Origin: Marivirga arenosa
GTDB taxonomy: Bacteria > Bacteroidota > Bacteroidia > Cytophagales > Cyclobacteriaceae
NCBI RefSeq assembly: GCF_030503875.2
Contig: NZ_CP129968.2
Coordinates: 2,196,001 to 2,260,000 of the forward strand
Reading direction: 5' to 3'
DNA: 64,000 nt
Shown: in pieces, positions 25,825 through 33,915 of the stretch
Position numbering within the stretch: position 1 is the stretch's first letter
Layout: every line of letters starts with the position of its first letter
Translations under genes and position numbers: made by a program
Notes under the pieces: generated by a model
What the model saw: the letters and a program-made list of their open reading frames with translations, nothing else
Told to the model about the DNA's origin: nothing
Databases searched by the model: none

Positions 25825-27046
25825 GATTCAAACAGTCCTTCCATTATTTGTACCCAGTTTTAACAGACTTAAAGCCGATGCCGTTTGGGTAACAATAGCG
25901 AACTGGGCAGAAGGATTTGAAGACAAATATGGAAGCGCTCACGTAATAGCTGGAACTAATAAATATTTATCAAACGAAATTAGAGCAAAATGTTTTTCTA
26001 AAAGCTCAGGGAAACAAACAGAAAAAAAAGTAAGCAGATTTCGTAAATCAATTTTAGCAAAGTTAGCAGAGACATTTATAAAAGATTTACGTTGGTATTA
26101 CGAAGAAATTAAATCTACTGATATTGAATTAGAACAATTCAAAAATGCCCCATTTATTTGGCAGCACCATGATCTCTTTCAAACAAAAGGCTTGAAGATA
26201 GCTAAAAAGTTAGGGAAGCCTTCTGTACTTTTTGTAGATGCACCTTATGTCTGGGAAGCAAAAAAATGGGGGGTGAATCGCCTGGGTTGGGAGTGGTTCT
26301 CAAAGAAATGGGGTGACGCTAAGCCATTAAATATGGCCGATTTGGTGCTGGTTGTAAGTGAAGAAGTAAAACAAGCGGTAATAGATTTAGGTGTAAATGA
26401 AAATAAAATTTTAATTACACCTTGTACAGTTTCTACCAAAAGGTTTAATGTAAATGATGCTACAGAGTTAAGAAAGTCCTTAGATTTAGAAAATGAATTC
26501 GTAATAGGATGGGTTGGAAGTTTTCGTAAATTTCATAGTTTGAATTTATTGCTTGATGCATTTCAACAAATATCTTCTTCTATTTCGAACGCTAAGTTAT
26601 TATTAGTTGGAGATGGTCCTGAACGGTATAGATTGGCTGAAAGAGTGGAAGAGTTAGGTTTAATAAAACGAGTTATATTTACTGGAAATGTACCTCATAA
26701 TGAAGTGAATGCTTATATAGGCAGTTTTGATATTGCCATTTTACCCTCTGAATCTTATTCAGGATTTCATTATTCACCCTTAAAACTCCGTGAATTTTTT
26801 GCGGCTGGTGTACCTGTAGTTGCTTCGGCTGTTGGTGATGTTAAGAATGTAATAGAGCAAAGTGATGGTGGATGGTTAGTACCACCTTCGTCTAAAGATG
26901 AAATAGCCAATATGATTCAAAAGATTGAATCCAATCGTAAAGAATTGCAAGCAGCTTCATTGAATGCAAAAAAATACGCTGCTAACGAAATGGGAATCTC
27001 CAAGCAAATTCAAATGATTGAGGACTATTTTGGGATAAGTTCATAA
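25817..27046 (+). CDS. GT4-type glycosyltransferase
   Basis: 409 aa, GT-B fold. The N-terminal half is diverged but has IWQHHDLFQT and VLFVDAPYVWEAKKWG. The C-terminal half is clear: VIGWVGSFRKFHSLNLLLDAF, LLLVGDGPERYRL, VIFTGNVPHNEV and the E-x7-E region LPSESYSGFHYSPLKLREFFA. It overlaps the pyruvyl transferase gene by 8 bases. Donor and acceptor cannot be told. The next gene starts 66 bases later. Confidence 0.85.
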   Translation: MTKIQTVLPLFVPSFNRLKADAVWVTIANWAEGFEDKYGSAHVIAGTNKYLSNEIRAKCFSKSSGKQTEKKVSRFRKSILAKLAETFIKDLRWYYEEIKSTDIELEQFKNAPFIWQHHDLFQTKGLKIAKKLGKPSVLFVDAPYVWEAKKWGVNRLGWEWFSKKWGDAKPLNMADLVLVVSEEVKQAVIDLGVNENKILITPCTVSTKRFNVNDATELRKSLDLENEFVIGWVGSFRKFHSLNLLLDAFQQISSSISNAKLLLVGDGPERYRLAERVEELGLIKRVIFTGNVPHNEVNAYIGSFDIAILPSESYSGFHYSPLKLREFFAAGVPVVASAVGDVKNVIEQSDGGWLVPPSSKDEIANMIQKIESNRKELQAASLNAKKYAANEMGISKQIQMIEDYFGISS

Positions 27047-27112
27047 TATTTCTCAAATCTAAAACCAACCTAGTATTATAAATTAGCTGAATTTTTTTTT
27101 AAAAATATTTAC

Positions 27113-28195
27113 TTGAAAATACTTCAAATCATACAAAAACCTCAGTTAAGAGGAGCTGAAATTTTTGCTTGCCAATTATCAGTGGAGTTAAAAGGTCTAG
27201 AGCATGCCGTTAATGTCCTATATCTCTTTGGAAATGAGAATCAAAAGTTAGAATATAATTTAAATTTCCAAGCACTCTTAGCTACTCAGAGCAAAAGATT
27301 TTGGGATTTTAAAGCCTATAAAAAGCTTGCCCATATAGTTGAAAAAGGGAATTATGATATAGTGCAGGCTAATGCAGGAGATACTCTGAAATATGCTGCT
27401 ATTTCTAAACGCCTTTATAATTGGAAAGCTCAATTGGTGTTTAGAAATGCTAATAAAATGTCTGCTTTTATTCAGTCTAAACCTCATTTATGGTTGAATC
27501 AATTCTTCTTGAGCCAAATGGATTATGCTATTTCCGTTAGTGAAAATTGCAGACAGGATTTAATACAAATATATCCTAAAGCTAAAGATATTTCTTTAAC
27601 GGGCACTATAGGTACTTTTAACTTTGATCATCTTAACGCAATAAAAAGGTCTTCTGAAAATAAAGTTTGGATCAATGTAGGTTCATTTGTTAAAGAAAAG
27701 AATCATGGATTTCTTTTAGAAATTTTTGCTGAATATTTAAAAGATAATCAAGAAAATGAATTGTGGTTGATAGGGGACGGGAAGCTAAGAACAGAATTAG
27801 AGGAACAAGCCAAAAATCTAGGAATACAGCAAAATGTTAAATTCCTAGGCTATCAAAATAATGCAGTAGAATATATCAAAGCCGCTGATATTATGGTGAT
27901 GCCTTCCAAAATTGAAGGTTTGCCAGGGGTAATTTTGGAAGCATTGTCTTGTGGTGTTCCAGTAATAGCATCGAATGTAGGTGGAATACCTGAAGTAGTG
28001 CATAATGAACAAAATGGGTATGTAATCGAAGAGTTCGATAAACCGAGCTATATCTCCAAAATTAAGAAAGTATTGAATGACCAAAAACTAACAGAAAAAA
28101 TGAGCCAAAATGCCCGAAAACTCATCCAAGAAGAATTCCTCATGCCAAAAATAGCGAAACGCTTCGAATCGATCTACAAAGAAATAATAGCCTAA
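27113..28195 (+). CDS. GT4-type glycosyltransferase, TTG start
   Basis: 360 aa. The start is TTG (27113); the protein begins directly with KILQIIQKPQLRGAEIF, the usual GT4 opening, so no upstream start is needed. Motifs: NVGSFVKEKNHGFLLEIFAEY, LIGDGKLRTELE, KFLGYQNNAVEYI and the E-x7-E loop PSKIEGLPGVILEALSCGVP. Its last codons (gcc taa) form part of a short palindrome that starts the repeat element at 28188. Several similar GT4 genes lie in the locus (25817, 29942, 33916). Confidence 0.88.
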   Translation: MKILQIIQKPQLRGAEIFACQLSVELKGLEHAVNVLYLFGNENQKLEYNLNFQALLATQSKRFWDFKAYKKLAHIVEKGNYDIVQANAGDTLKYAAISKRLYNWKAQLVFRNANKMSAFIQSKPHLWLNQFFLSQMDYAISVSENCRQDLIQIYPKAKDISLTGTIGTFNFDHLNAIKRSSENKVWINVGSFVKEKNHGFLLEIFAEYLKDNQENELWLIGDGKLRTELEEQAKNLGIQQNVKFLGYQNNAVEYIKAADIMVMPSKIEGLPGVILEALSCGVPVIASNVGGIPEVVHNEQNGYVIEEFDKPSYISKIKKVLNDQKLTEKMSQNARKLIQEEFLMPKIAKRFESIYKEIIA

Positions 28196-28442
28196 GGCTA
28201 TATTTGAACCACAAAGCCACGAAGACACAAAGGATTTTAAATTAGCAATTACGAATTTTTTAATTACGAATTGATAAAAATATCAGTCCCAATTTAACAT
28301 ACCAAACGGACAATTGGTAAGAAAGAAGCAGTCTAACTCCGCCAAGATTCTATTGATACCTTGATTCTGAGGCTAATTCACCCTTTGGGGGTTAGGAGGC
28401 TTTTTTCTTTGTGTCTTTGTGGTTAGTCCACGGCTTTAGCCG
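28188..28442. repeat. Inverted-repeat-bounded intergenic element E1
   Basis: Left end: hairpin TAGCC-TAA-GGCTA (28188-28200), then AACCACAAAG and further ACAAAG-type units up to 28233. Right end, inverted: CTTTGTGTCTTTGTGGTT (28407-28424), then hairpin CGGC-TTTA-GCCG (28431-28442). The spacer has an ATTACGAATT stretch and no gene. The left hairpin contains the stop of the GT4 gene; the right end contains the stop and the last codons of the convergent membrane-protein gene. Confidence 0.75.
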
Positions 28443-29709
28443 GCTCAGCAGCAGCCTTTCTCTTAGCCGCCTTAACCCTCCTTTTAAACGCTTCTTTCTT
28501 TTTATCATCATACATCTGAATGATCACGAAAAGGAATAATATCATCACCTGACTTTTCTGCCTGATCGCAATCCCTAAATTACCAGATATCTGCGCCAAA
28601 GCTATAGACACTGTTATAAAACTAAAGAAAGCAGTTTTCACAGCAAAATCCCCCTTAATAATATAAGCTATGCCACCTTTAAAAATAAAAGTCAAAGTAA
28701 TGGCTAATAAAAATACATTTTCAAAAGAAACAATAATTCCTAGCATCCCTGGAGCATCAAAGAACAGTGGCCTAAATAGAAAGGTAAAAACTTGAACGGG
28801 GATGCTCATATTGCTAATATCGATTCCTGAAGTTGCATAGGATAATTTTGCAGCTCTATTATCCATATTTAACCCTTCTTCAAATAAGGTATCAGTTTCT
28901 AGGCCTACCAGATTTAAAACATCTTGATAAATGAAACCTAAAGCTATTGATGCCACAGTAATCATTATAATCTTTAGTCCCCAGCCCAGACCTTTACTAC
29001 TAAATGTAAAGCCTATTAGTGATGATGCTAAAATAACCATAAGTATATGGGGTCGTATATGATATGTGATTAATACTCCAAGCAATAAAGCAATATATCT
29101 TTTGGGAATATTATTTAATCCATAAAACAATAAACCTATTCCTAAGAATATAAATGAGCCCTTTCCAAATGAACCTGACCAAAAATGTAAGTTTGGCAAT
29201 AGAAAAAAGAGATGCAAAAGATCAAACCTGAAAAAAGTATTTTTAAAAATTAGCCGCTCTCTGAAAAAATTATAAAAAAAGATGAAACCTAAAAAGCCTA
29301 GAAAGGCAAATAAAGCCATCATAGCTTCATAGGTGAAGGATAAATAATGTACAAACGGAAAACCATACCACTCTATAAAGGTAGTAGATACTCCATAAAA
29401 ATCCGACCATTCAGGTCCTCTATGAAAGTTAAGTATTTTTAGATAATATTGTTTAGAGTCTGATGGGTTGAAAAGGGCGTATGTGTAATATACAGATGAT
29501 AAAAACAGATGATACCAAAAAAGCTGCTTGAGAAACTTATTGTCTTTAGCGCTGTGGTTTGGGAGGCCAAATTTATTGCGGCTCTTACGAACTGGCATCA
29601 GTCGGTCTATCACCTGCATGGAAATGAAGTAGGAGAGGATAATGATGAAGATGCCGTAGATCATTTTGTAAAAATACTTTCTAATTAAATAGTCAGCAAA
29701 GCTTTGCAT
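28423..29709 (-). CDS. Polytopic membrane protein, possible Wzy-type polymerase
   Basis: 428 aa with about 10-12 transmembrane helices (first at about 15-35) and a basic C-terminal tail of Lys/Arg/Ala. It contains periplasmic-type loops such as HRGPEWSDFYGVSTTFIEWYG, and the helix pair around ITYHIRPHILMVI with an Arg in the membrane region, as in EpsG/Wzy-like polymerases. The locus has no other polymerase candidate. It lies on the minus strand among plus-strand genes, so it is transcribed on its own. Its last codons (PAKAVD) lie inside repeat element E1. The function is inferred from topology and context. Confidence 0.55.
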   Translation of the reverse strand: MQSFADYLIRKYFYKMIYGIFIIILSYFISMQVIDRLMPVRKSRNKFGLPNHSAKDNKFLKQLFWYHLFLSSVYYTYALFNPSDSKQYYLKILNFHRGPEWSDFYGVSTTFIEWYGFPFVHYLSFTYEAMMALFAFLGFLGFIFFYNFFRERLIFKNTFFRFDLLHLFFLLPNLHFWSGSFGKGSFIFLGIGLLFYGLNNIPKRYIALLLGVLITYHIRPHILMVILASSLIGFTFSSKGLGWGLKIIMITVASIALGFIYQDVLNLVGLETDTLFEEGLNMDNRAAKLSYATSGIDISNMSIPVQVFTFLFRPLFFDAPGMLGIIVSFENVFLLAITLTFIFKGGIAYIIKGDFAVKTAFFSFITVSIALAQISGNLGIAIRQKSQVMILFLFVIIQMYDDKKKEAFKRRVKAAKRKAAAEPAKAVD

Positions 29710-29941
29710 AATTAATTCAAGACTATGCTTTTCTTACAACGGAAAGAGACTGTATTTTTAACTAATAATTACGAATTAGTAATTAATTAATAAATCACAT
29801 AATTATAACATCCATCCTTAATTCTCTTCCGATTCTCAGAACAGGTAGATTGGTAAACTTTTGTTTTCTTATGCATCTTTTGTGGTTAAAAAAATTATAG
29901 CTTTGCTTTCGAATTAGAAAATAACCTGCACACTTGCCAAC

Positions 29942-31174
29942 ATGACAACCAGCAAACCTAAAACAAAAGTCCTTCACATCATTAAATCCCTTGGCCGTGG
30001 TGGAGCAGAAATGCTATTGCCGGAAACGCTAAAATTGCATGACCAAAGCCAATTTGAATTTCATTATATCTACTTTCTTCCCTGGAAAGATCAGATGGTT
30101 GAGGCTTTAGAAAGTGCTGGAGGTGCAGTTACTTGTTTACCCTCCAAAAATAATATACAGTTGATGCGGCAGATCGATAAAGTCGACCACTATATCAAAA
30201 AGCATGAAATTAATTTGGTGCATGCTCATTTGCCATGGGCTGGCTTTTTAGCACGCTTTTTGCATAAAAGCAATCCAGTACCTTTGATTTATACCGAACA
30301 TAATAAGCAGGAACGCTATCATAAAGTGACCTTCTGGCTGAATAAATTTACTTTCAACTGGCAATCGAAAGCGATAGCGGTAAGCGCTGATGTGCATACT
30401 TCTATTCAGCAAAATATAAAGCCCAAGGTGCCAGTACAAACGGTTCTAAATGGCGTCAATACCGATTTCTATCAACGACAGACTTTGGATGAGACGGCTG
30501 AGGCAGTAGAAGCGCTAGCGGATGAATCTAGCGAGATCACTTTTCGTGCAAATGAGACGGAAGCAGCCGAATTACCTTTTAATAATGGGAAAGAGGTATT
30601 GCAAGAGCTCATCAGACAAAAGAGAGATAATCATGAGCTTCAGGTAGTGGGCACCATTGCTGTTTTCCGTTTTCAAAAACGTCTGGTGGAATGGATGAAG
30701 GTATTTCATACGGCTGCCAAAGAAAATCCGAATTTAAGAGGAGTGATAGTGGGGAACGGTCCCTTTGCAGCGCAATTATTGCAATTACGCACTGAGTTAG
30801 GCTTAGAAAAGCAGTTATTTTTACCTGGCCTACAGACCAATACCAAAGATTGGTTTTCCATGATGGACATCTTTATGATGAGCTCTGAATTTGAAGGCTT
30901 ACCCATAGCACTACTGGAGGCCATGAGCATGGAATGTGCGATTTTGTCTACTGATGCGGGTGGAGTAAAAGAGGTGATTCAGGAGGGTAAATGTGGTTTG
31001 TTGGTAGCTGTAGAGGAGTGGGAAAGCTTAGCTGAGAAATTGGAGCATTTAAGAGATAAGGAATTGCGAGCCAAATTAGCAAAAGGAGCTAGAAAGAGAG
31101 TGGAAGAGGCTTTTAGTTTGAAACGGATGGTGAGGGAACTTGAAGTACTTTACACCGATACTATCACTAAATAA
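29942..31174 (+). CDS. GT4-type glycosyltransferase with an acidic insert
   Basis: 410 aa. Starts VLHIIKSLGRGGAEMLLPE (N-terminal GT4), with LVHAHLPWAGF and YTEHNKQERYH. The second domain has VVGTIAVFRFQKRL, GVIVGNGPFAAQL and the E-x7-E loop SSEFEGLPIALLEAMSM. Between the domains, residues 181-231 are an unusual acidic Glu/Ala-rich stretch not expected in the family, which may be a flexible linker or a strain-specific insertion. The 232 bases before it contain an ATTACGAATTAGTAATT repeat (about 29768-29790) and a weak copy of a CTTTTGTGGTT repeat (about 29876). Confidence 0.85.
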   Translation: MTTSKPKTKVLHIIKSLGRGGAEMLLPETLKLHDQSQFEFHYIYFLPWKDQMVEALESAGGAVTCLPSKNNIQLMRQIDKVDHYIKKHEINLVHAHLPWAGFLARFLHKSNPVPLIYTEHNKQERYHKVTFWLNKFTFNWQSKAIAVSADVHTSIQQNIKPKVPVQTVLNGVNTDFYQRQTLDETAEAVEALADESSEITFRANETEAAELPFNNGKEVLQELIRQKRDNHELQVVGTIAVFRFQKRLVEWMKVFHTAAKENPNLRGVIVGNGPFAAQLLQLRTELGLEKQLFLPGLQTNTKDWFSMMDIFMMSSEFEGLPIALLEAMSMECAILSTDAGGVKEVIQEGKCGLLVAVEEWESLAEKLEHLRDKELRAKLAKGARKRVEEAFSLKRMVRELEVLYTDTITK

Positions 31175-31243
31175 ATGATGTGTTTTCATTATTTTTAGAC
31201 TTAATTAAATTATTAATTAATAATTACGAATTAGTAATTAAAG

Positions 31244-32191
31244 ATGAACATAAGACCTGCAAGTACTTCAGACATACCCAATATCATCAAGCTTCTAAAA
31301 GCCAGCTTGGGCGAATCACTTATGCCTAAGTCGGAAGCTTATTGGCAATGGAAGCATATTAATAATCCGTTTGGAGCATCACCAGTTTGGGTAGCAGAGG
31401 AAGCGGGAGAACTGATTGGAGTGCGGGCTTTTATGCAATGGAATTGGGAAAAGGAGGCTAAGATATACAGAGCTATAAGAGCGGTTGATACTGCTACCGA
31501 TCCTAACCATCAGGGGAAAGGAATTTTCAAGAAGTTGACCTTAGGTTTATTAGAACAATGTGAAGCTGAAGGAATCCATTTAGTATATAATACTCCCAAT
31601 AATCAATCTAAGCCTGGCTATTTAAAAATGGGCTGGGAGGAAGTCGGAAAATTACCAATTCAAATTAGTATAAAGAAACCGATTCGTATTGCCATTGCTA
31701 AACTAAAAGGCGATCAAAAAACGGAATTTTTAGAATTGCCGAATCCTCAAGATTACAATTTGGAAAAAGCTCTAATTGATTTTAATTTCAAATTTGAACC
31801 ATCATCAGAATGGAACTCTAAATACTCATTAGACTACTTAAAATGGCGCTATCAGCAGATTCCTATTATTCCATATTATGCTCATTTCAATACAAAAGCC
31901 TGTGTGATTTTTCGTTTAAAAGCTGGAGGTTTAGGAGTAGAGCTAAGAGTTTGTGATGTATTTGGTGACAAGCATTCTGTGGAACAATTACTGGATGAAA
32001 TCTACTATCAAAACGATTTTGATTATATGAGCATTAGTGGCTTTGAGTCTGTGAAGCTTCCTGGGATTTTGAAGCAAAACAAAAACCTAGGGCCTGATGT
32101 GACAATAAGAACGCTAGCGGAAAAGGATCTGGATGAGTTCCGAAATTTTAAAAATTGGTATCCTACTTTGGGTGACTTGGAGGTCTTTTGA
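31244..32191 (+). CDS. GNAT-family acetyltransferase, second copy in the locus
   Basis: 315 aa. It begins MNIRPASTSDIPNIIKLLK, a classic GNAT start, and has the acetyl-CoA loop segment DPNHQGKGIFKKL, then NTPNNQSKPGYLKMGW. A second half starts at YLKWRYQQIP. Motif order and the C-terminal TLGDLEVF parallel the gene at 9646, so the two seem to be distant paralogues working on the same kind of substrate, probably an amino sugar of the glycan. Its stop is followed directly by repeat element E2. Confidence 0.75.
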   Translation: MNIRPASTSDIPNIIKLLKASLGESLMPKSEAYWQWKHINNPFGASPVWVAEEAGELIGVRAFMQWNWEKEAKIYRAIRAVDTATDPNHQGKGIFKKLTLGLLEQCEAEGIHLVYNTPNNQSKPGYLKMGWEEVGKLPIQISIKKPIRIAIAKLKGDQKTEFLELPNPQDYNLEKALIDFNFKFEPSSEWNSKYSLDYLKWRYQQIPIIPYYAHFNTKACVIFRLKAGGLGVELRVCDVFGDKHSVEQLLDEIYYQNDFDYMSISGFESVKLPGILKQNKNLGPDVTIRTLAEKDLDEFRNFKNWYPTLGDLEVF

Positions 32192-32567
32192 CAGCCGAAG
32201 GCTGCAGGGTAACCACAAAGACACAGCCTGTCCCGCATTTATCGGGAAAGGCACAAAGAAAAATAATTAGTAATTAATGATTGGTTATTTAATAATTAAG
32301 CTCGAATCTCATGCCATCTCCATACTTCATGTTAAATTTATTTATATGGAATCTAATAATTAATTTCACAAATATTTATTATTTAGTATTGAATATCAGA
32401 GAGATACAAGTTTTACTCGTGTAATAGCTTAATAGCTCTGTTTAAATATAGTTTTCTTTGTGAAAACCTTAGTGTCTTTGTGCCTTTGTGGTTCAGGTTT
32501 CAGCTTTAGCTGATAAACTTTTGTTTTCTTTTGACTCTTTTGTGGTTGAAAGAATCAGCTTTAGCTG
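32192..32567. repeat. Inverted-repeat-bounded intergenic element E2 with an extra terminal copy
   Basis: Left end: hairpin CAGCC-GAA-GGCTG (32192-32204), AACCACAAAG (32211-32220), then the heptad-type run is split by a CCTGTCCCG...CGGGA palindrome (about 32228-32246) before GCACAAAG. Right end inverted: CTTAGTGTCTTTGTGCC onward to CTTTGTGGTT (32468-32493) and hairpin CAGC-TTTA-GCTG (32501-32512). A second hairpin CAGCTTTAGCTG with CTTTTGTGGTT follows (32537-32567). The 417-base gap holds no gene. Confidence 0.75.
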
Positions 32568-32580
32568 ATAAATATTTATG

Positions 32581-32588
32581 TAAATTTG
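32581..32588 (+). promoter_or_regulatory. Candidate -7 box for the polysaccharide deacetylase gene
   Basis: TAAATTTG fits TAnnTTTG exactly and lies 20 bases upstream of the TTG start. No TTTG is found at the ideal distance upstream. Confidence 0.4.
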
Positions 32589-32608
32589 TAGTTATAAAAA
32601 CTTAGAAT

Positions 32609-33655
32609 TTGAATTCAATTTTCACCATATCACTTGATTTTGAGCTCCACTGGGGTGGCTTTGAAAAATGGCCTTTGAATGAAGCCAAAAAGCAATACTT
32701 TCTCAACACCCGAAAGCTAATTCCGCAGTTGTTGGATTTATTTGAGCAGCATGAAGTGCATGTGAGCTGGGCTACTGTAGGTTTGTTGATGCATGAAAGT
32801 AAGGATCAATTAAAACAGAATTTTCCTGAACTTAAACCAAGTTATGATCAGAAGCATTTATCAGCTTATCATTTTCTTGAATCTGTTGGTATTGGTGAGA
32901 ACGAACAAGAAGATCCTTACCATTATGCAGATTCACTAATTAAAGATATTATCAGTCGAAGAGGACAGGAATTGGCTTCGCATAGCTTTGCCCACTATTA
33001 TTGTAATGAGAAAGGTCAAACTTTAGCGCAATTTGATGCAGACTGTAAAGCGATTACAAAGGCTTCTGAAAAATACGAGCAAAAGTTAAGATCCCTAGTT
33101 TTTCCACGTAATCAGTTTAATACAGCATATTTAAAAGTCTGCTATGAAAATGGGATAGATATTATACGCTCTAATCCAGTGGATTGGTGGTGGGATATTT
33201 CCGATGGAGCATTAAATGAAAGCAAATGGAAGCGTTTAAACCGTGGCTTAGATGCTTATTTTAATATTGGTGGTAAAACTTCTTACAGCATAGATGCCAT
33301 TCAGCAAAAAGAAGGCGTGTATTTATTACCGGCTAGTCGATTATTAAGACCTTATAATCCTAAGGAGCTATTCTTAAATAAGAAAAAGATCAATCGTATA
33401 AAGAAAGAAATGACGATTGCAGCTCAAAAGGCTGAATTTTATCACTTATGGTGGCATCCTCATAATTTCGGCAATCATTCAGAAGAGAATCTGGATGGAT
33501 TGAGAGAGATATTGACTCATTTCAGCTTTTTGCAGAAGGAGTACGGTATGAAGAGTTTGAATATGGGGGAGATAGCGGAGAAGTTGGAAGATGGAAGTAT
33601 ATTACAGCCCAAGGCTGATTTGAACCACAAAGGCACAAAGACACAAAGGAATTAG
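32609..33655 (+). CDS. Polysaccharide deacetylase family protein (NodB-like)
   Basis: 348 aa, starting with TTG followed by NSIFTISLDFELHWGG; the Asp/Glu pair (SLDFE) is NodB motif 1. Motif 2 is ELASHSFAHYYC with the two metal His, and LVFPRNQF follows. It probably N-deacetylates a hexosamine of the glycan or is a related sugar hydrolase. The last ten residues (NHKGTKTQRN) and the stop are encoded by the repeat element E3, so the original C-terminus was probably replaced or extended by repeat insertion. Confidence 0.82.
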   Translation: MNSIFTISLDFELHWGGFEKWPLNEAKKQYFLNTRKLIPQLLDLFEQHEVHVSWATVGLLMHESKDQLKQNFPELKPSYDQKHLSAYHFLESVGIGENEQEDPYHYADSLIKDIISRRGQELASHSFAHYYCNEKGQTLAQFDADCKAITKASEKYEQKLRSLVFPRNQFNTAYLKVCYENGIDIIRSNPVDWWWDISDGALNESKWKRLNRGLDAYFNIGGKTSYSIDAIQQKEGVYLLPASRLLRPYNPKELFLNKKKINRIKKEMTIAAQKAEFYHLWWHPHNFGNHSEENLDGLREILTHFSFLQKEYGMKSLNMGEIAEKLEDGSILQPKADLNHKGTKTQRN

Positions 33656-33816
33656 ACCAAAATTTGATAAATGTATAGTAATTATAGATTTTGTTAGTCA
33701 ATATTGATTTTCACTGGAAATCATATAACAAGATCTATTCATTTCAAACCCTTAGTGTCTTTCCCGATAAATGCGGGACAGGCTGTGTCTTTGTGGTTAG
33801 TTGCAGCCTTTGGCTG
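33605..33816. repeat. Inverted-repeat-bounded intergenic element E3
   Basis: Left end: hairpin CAGCC-CAA-GGCTG (33605-33617), then AACCACAAAG plus two more CACAAAG units (33623-33649). It lies within the 3' end of the deacetylase gene. Right end inverted (33751-33816): CTTAGTGTC, a CCCG...CGGGACAGG palindrome insertion at the same position as in E2, CTTTGTGGTT and hairpin CAGCC-TTT-GGCTG (33804-33816). The 101-base spacer is A/T-rich with no gene. Confidence 0.75.
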
Positions 33817-33915
33817 AAAATAATGCTTAGCATTATAAATAGAAATCAAAATTTGGCATCTTAGCAGTTTAAAACTTAATAACCTAAATACCTCAAAACT
33901 TCTACACTTACATAC

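Noticed and set aside
28370..28406. Terminator formed by GGCTAATTCACCC and GGGGGTTAGGAGGC before a T run
   Set aside because: The arms pair only in part (CTAA/TTAG and CCC/GGG with mismatches); it may be part of the E1 spacer and is not secure.
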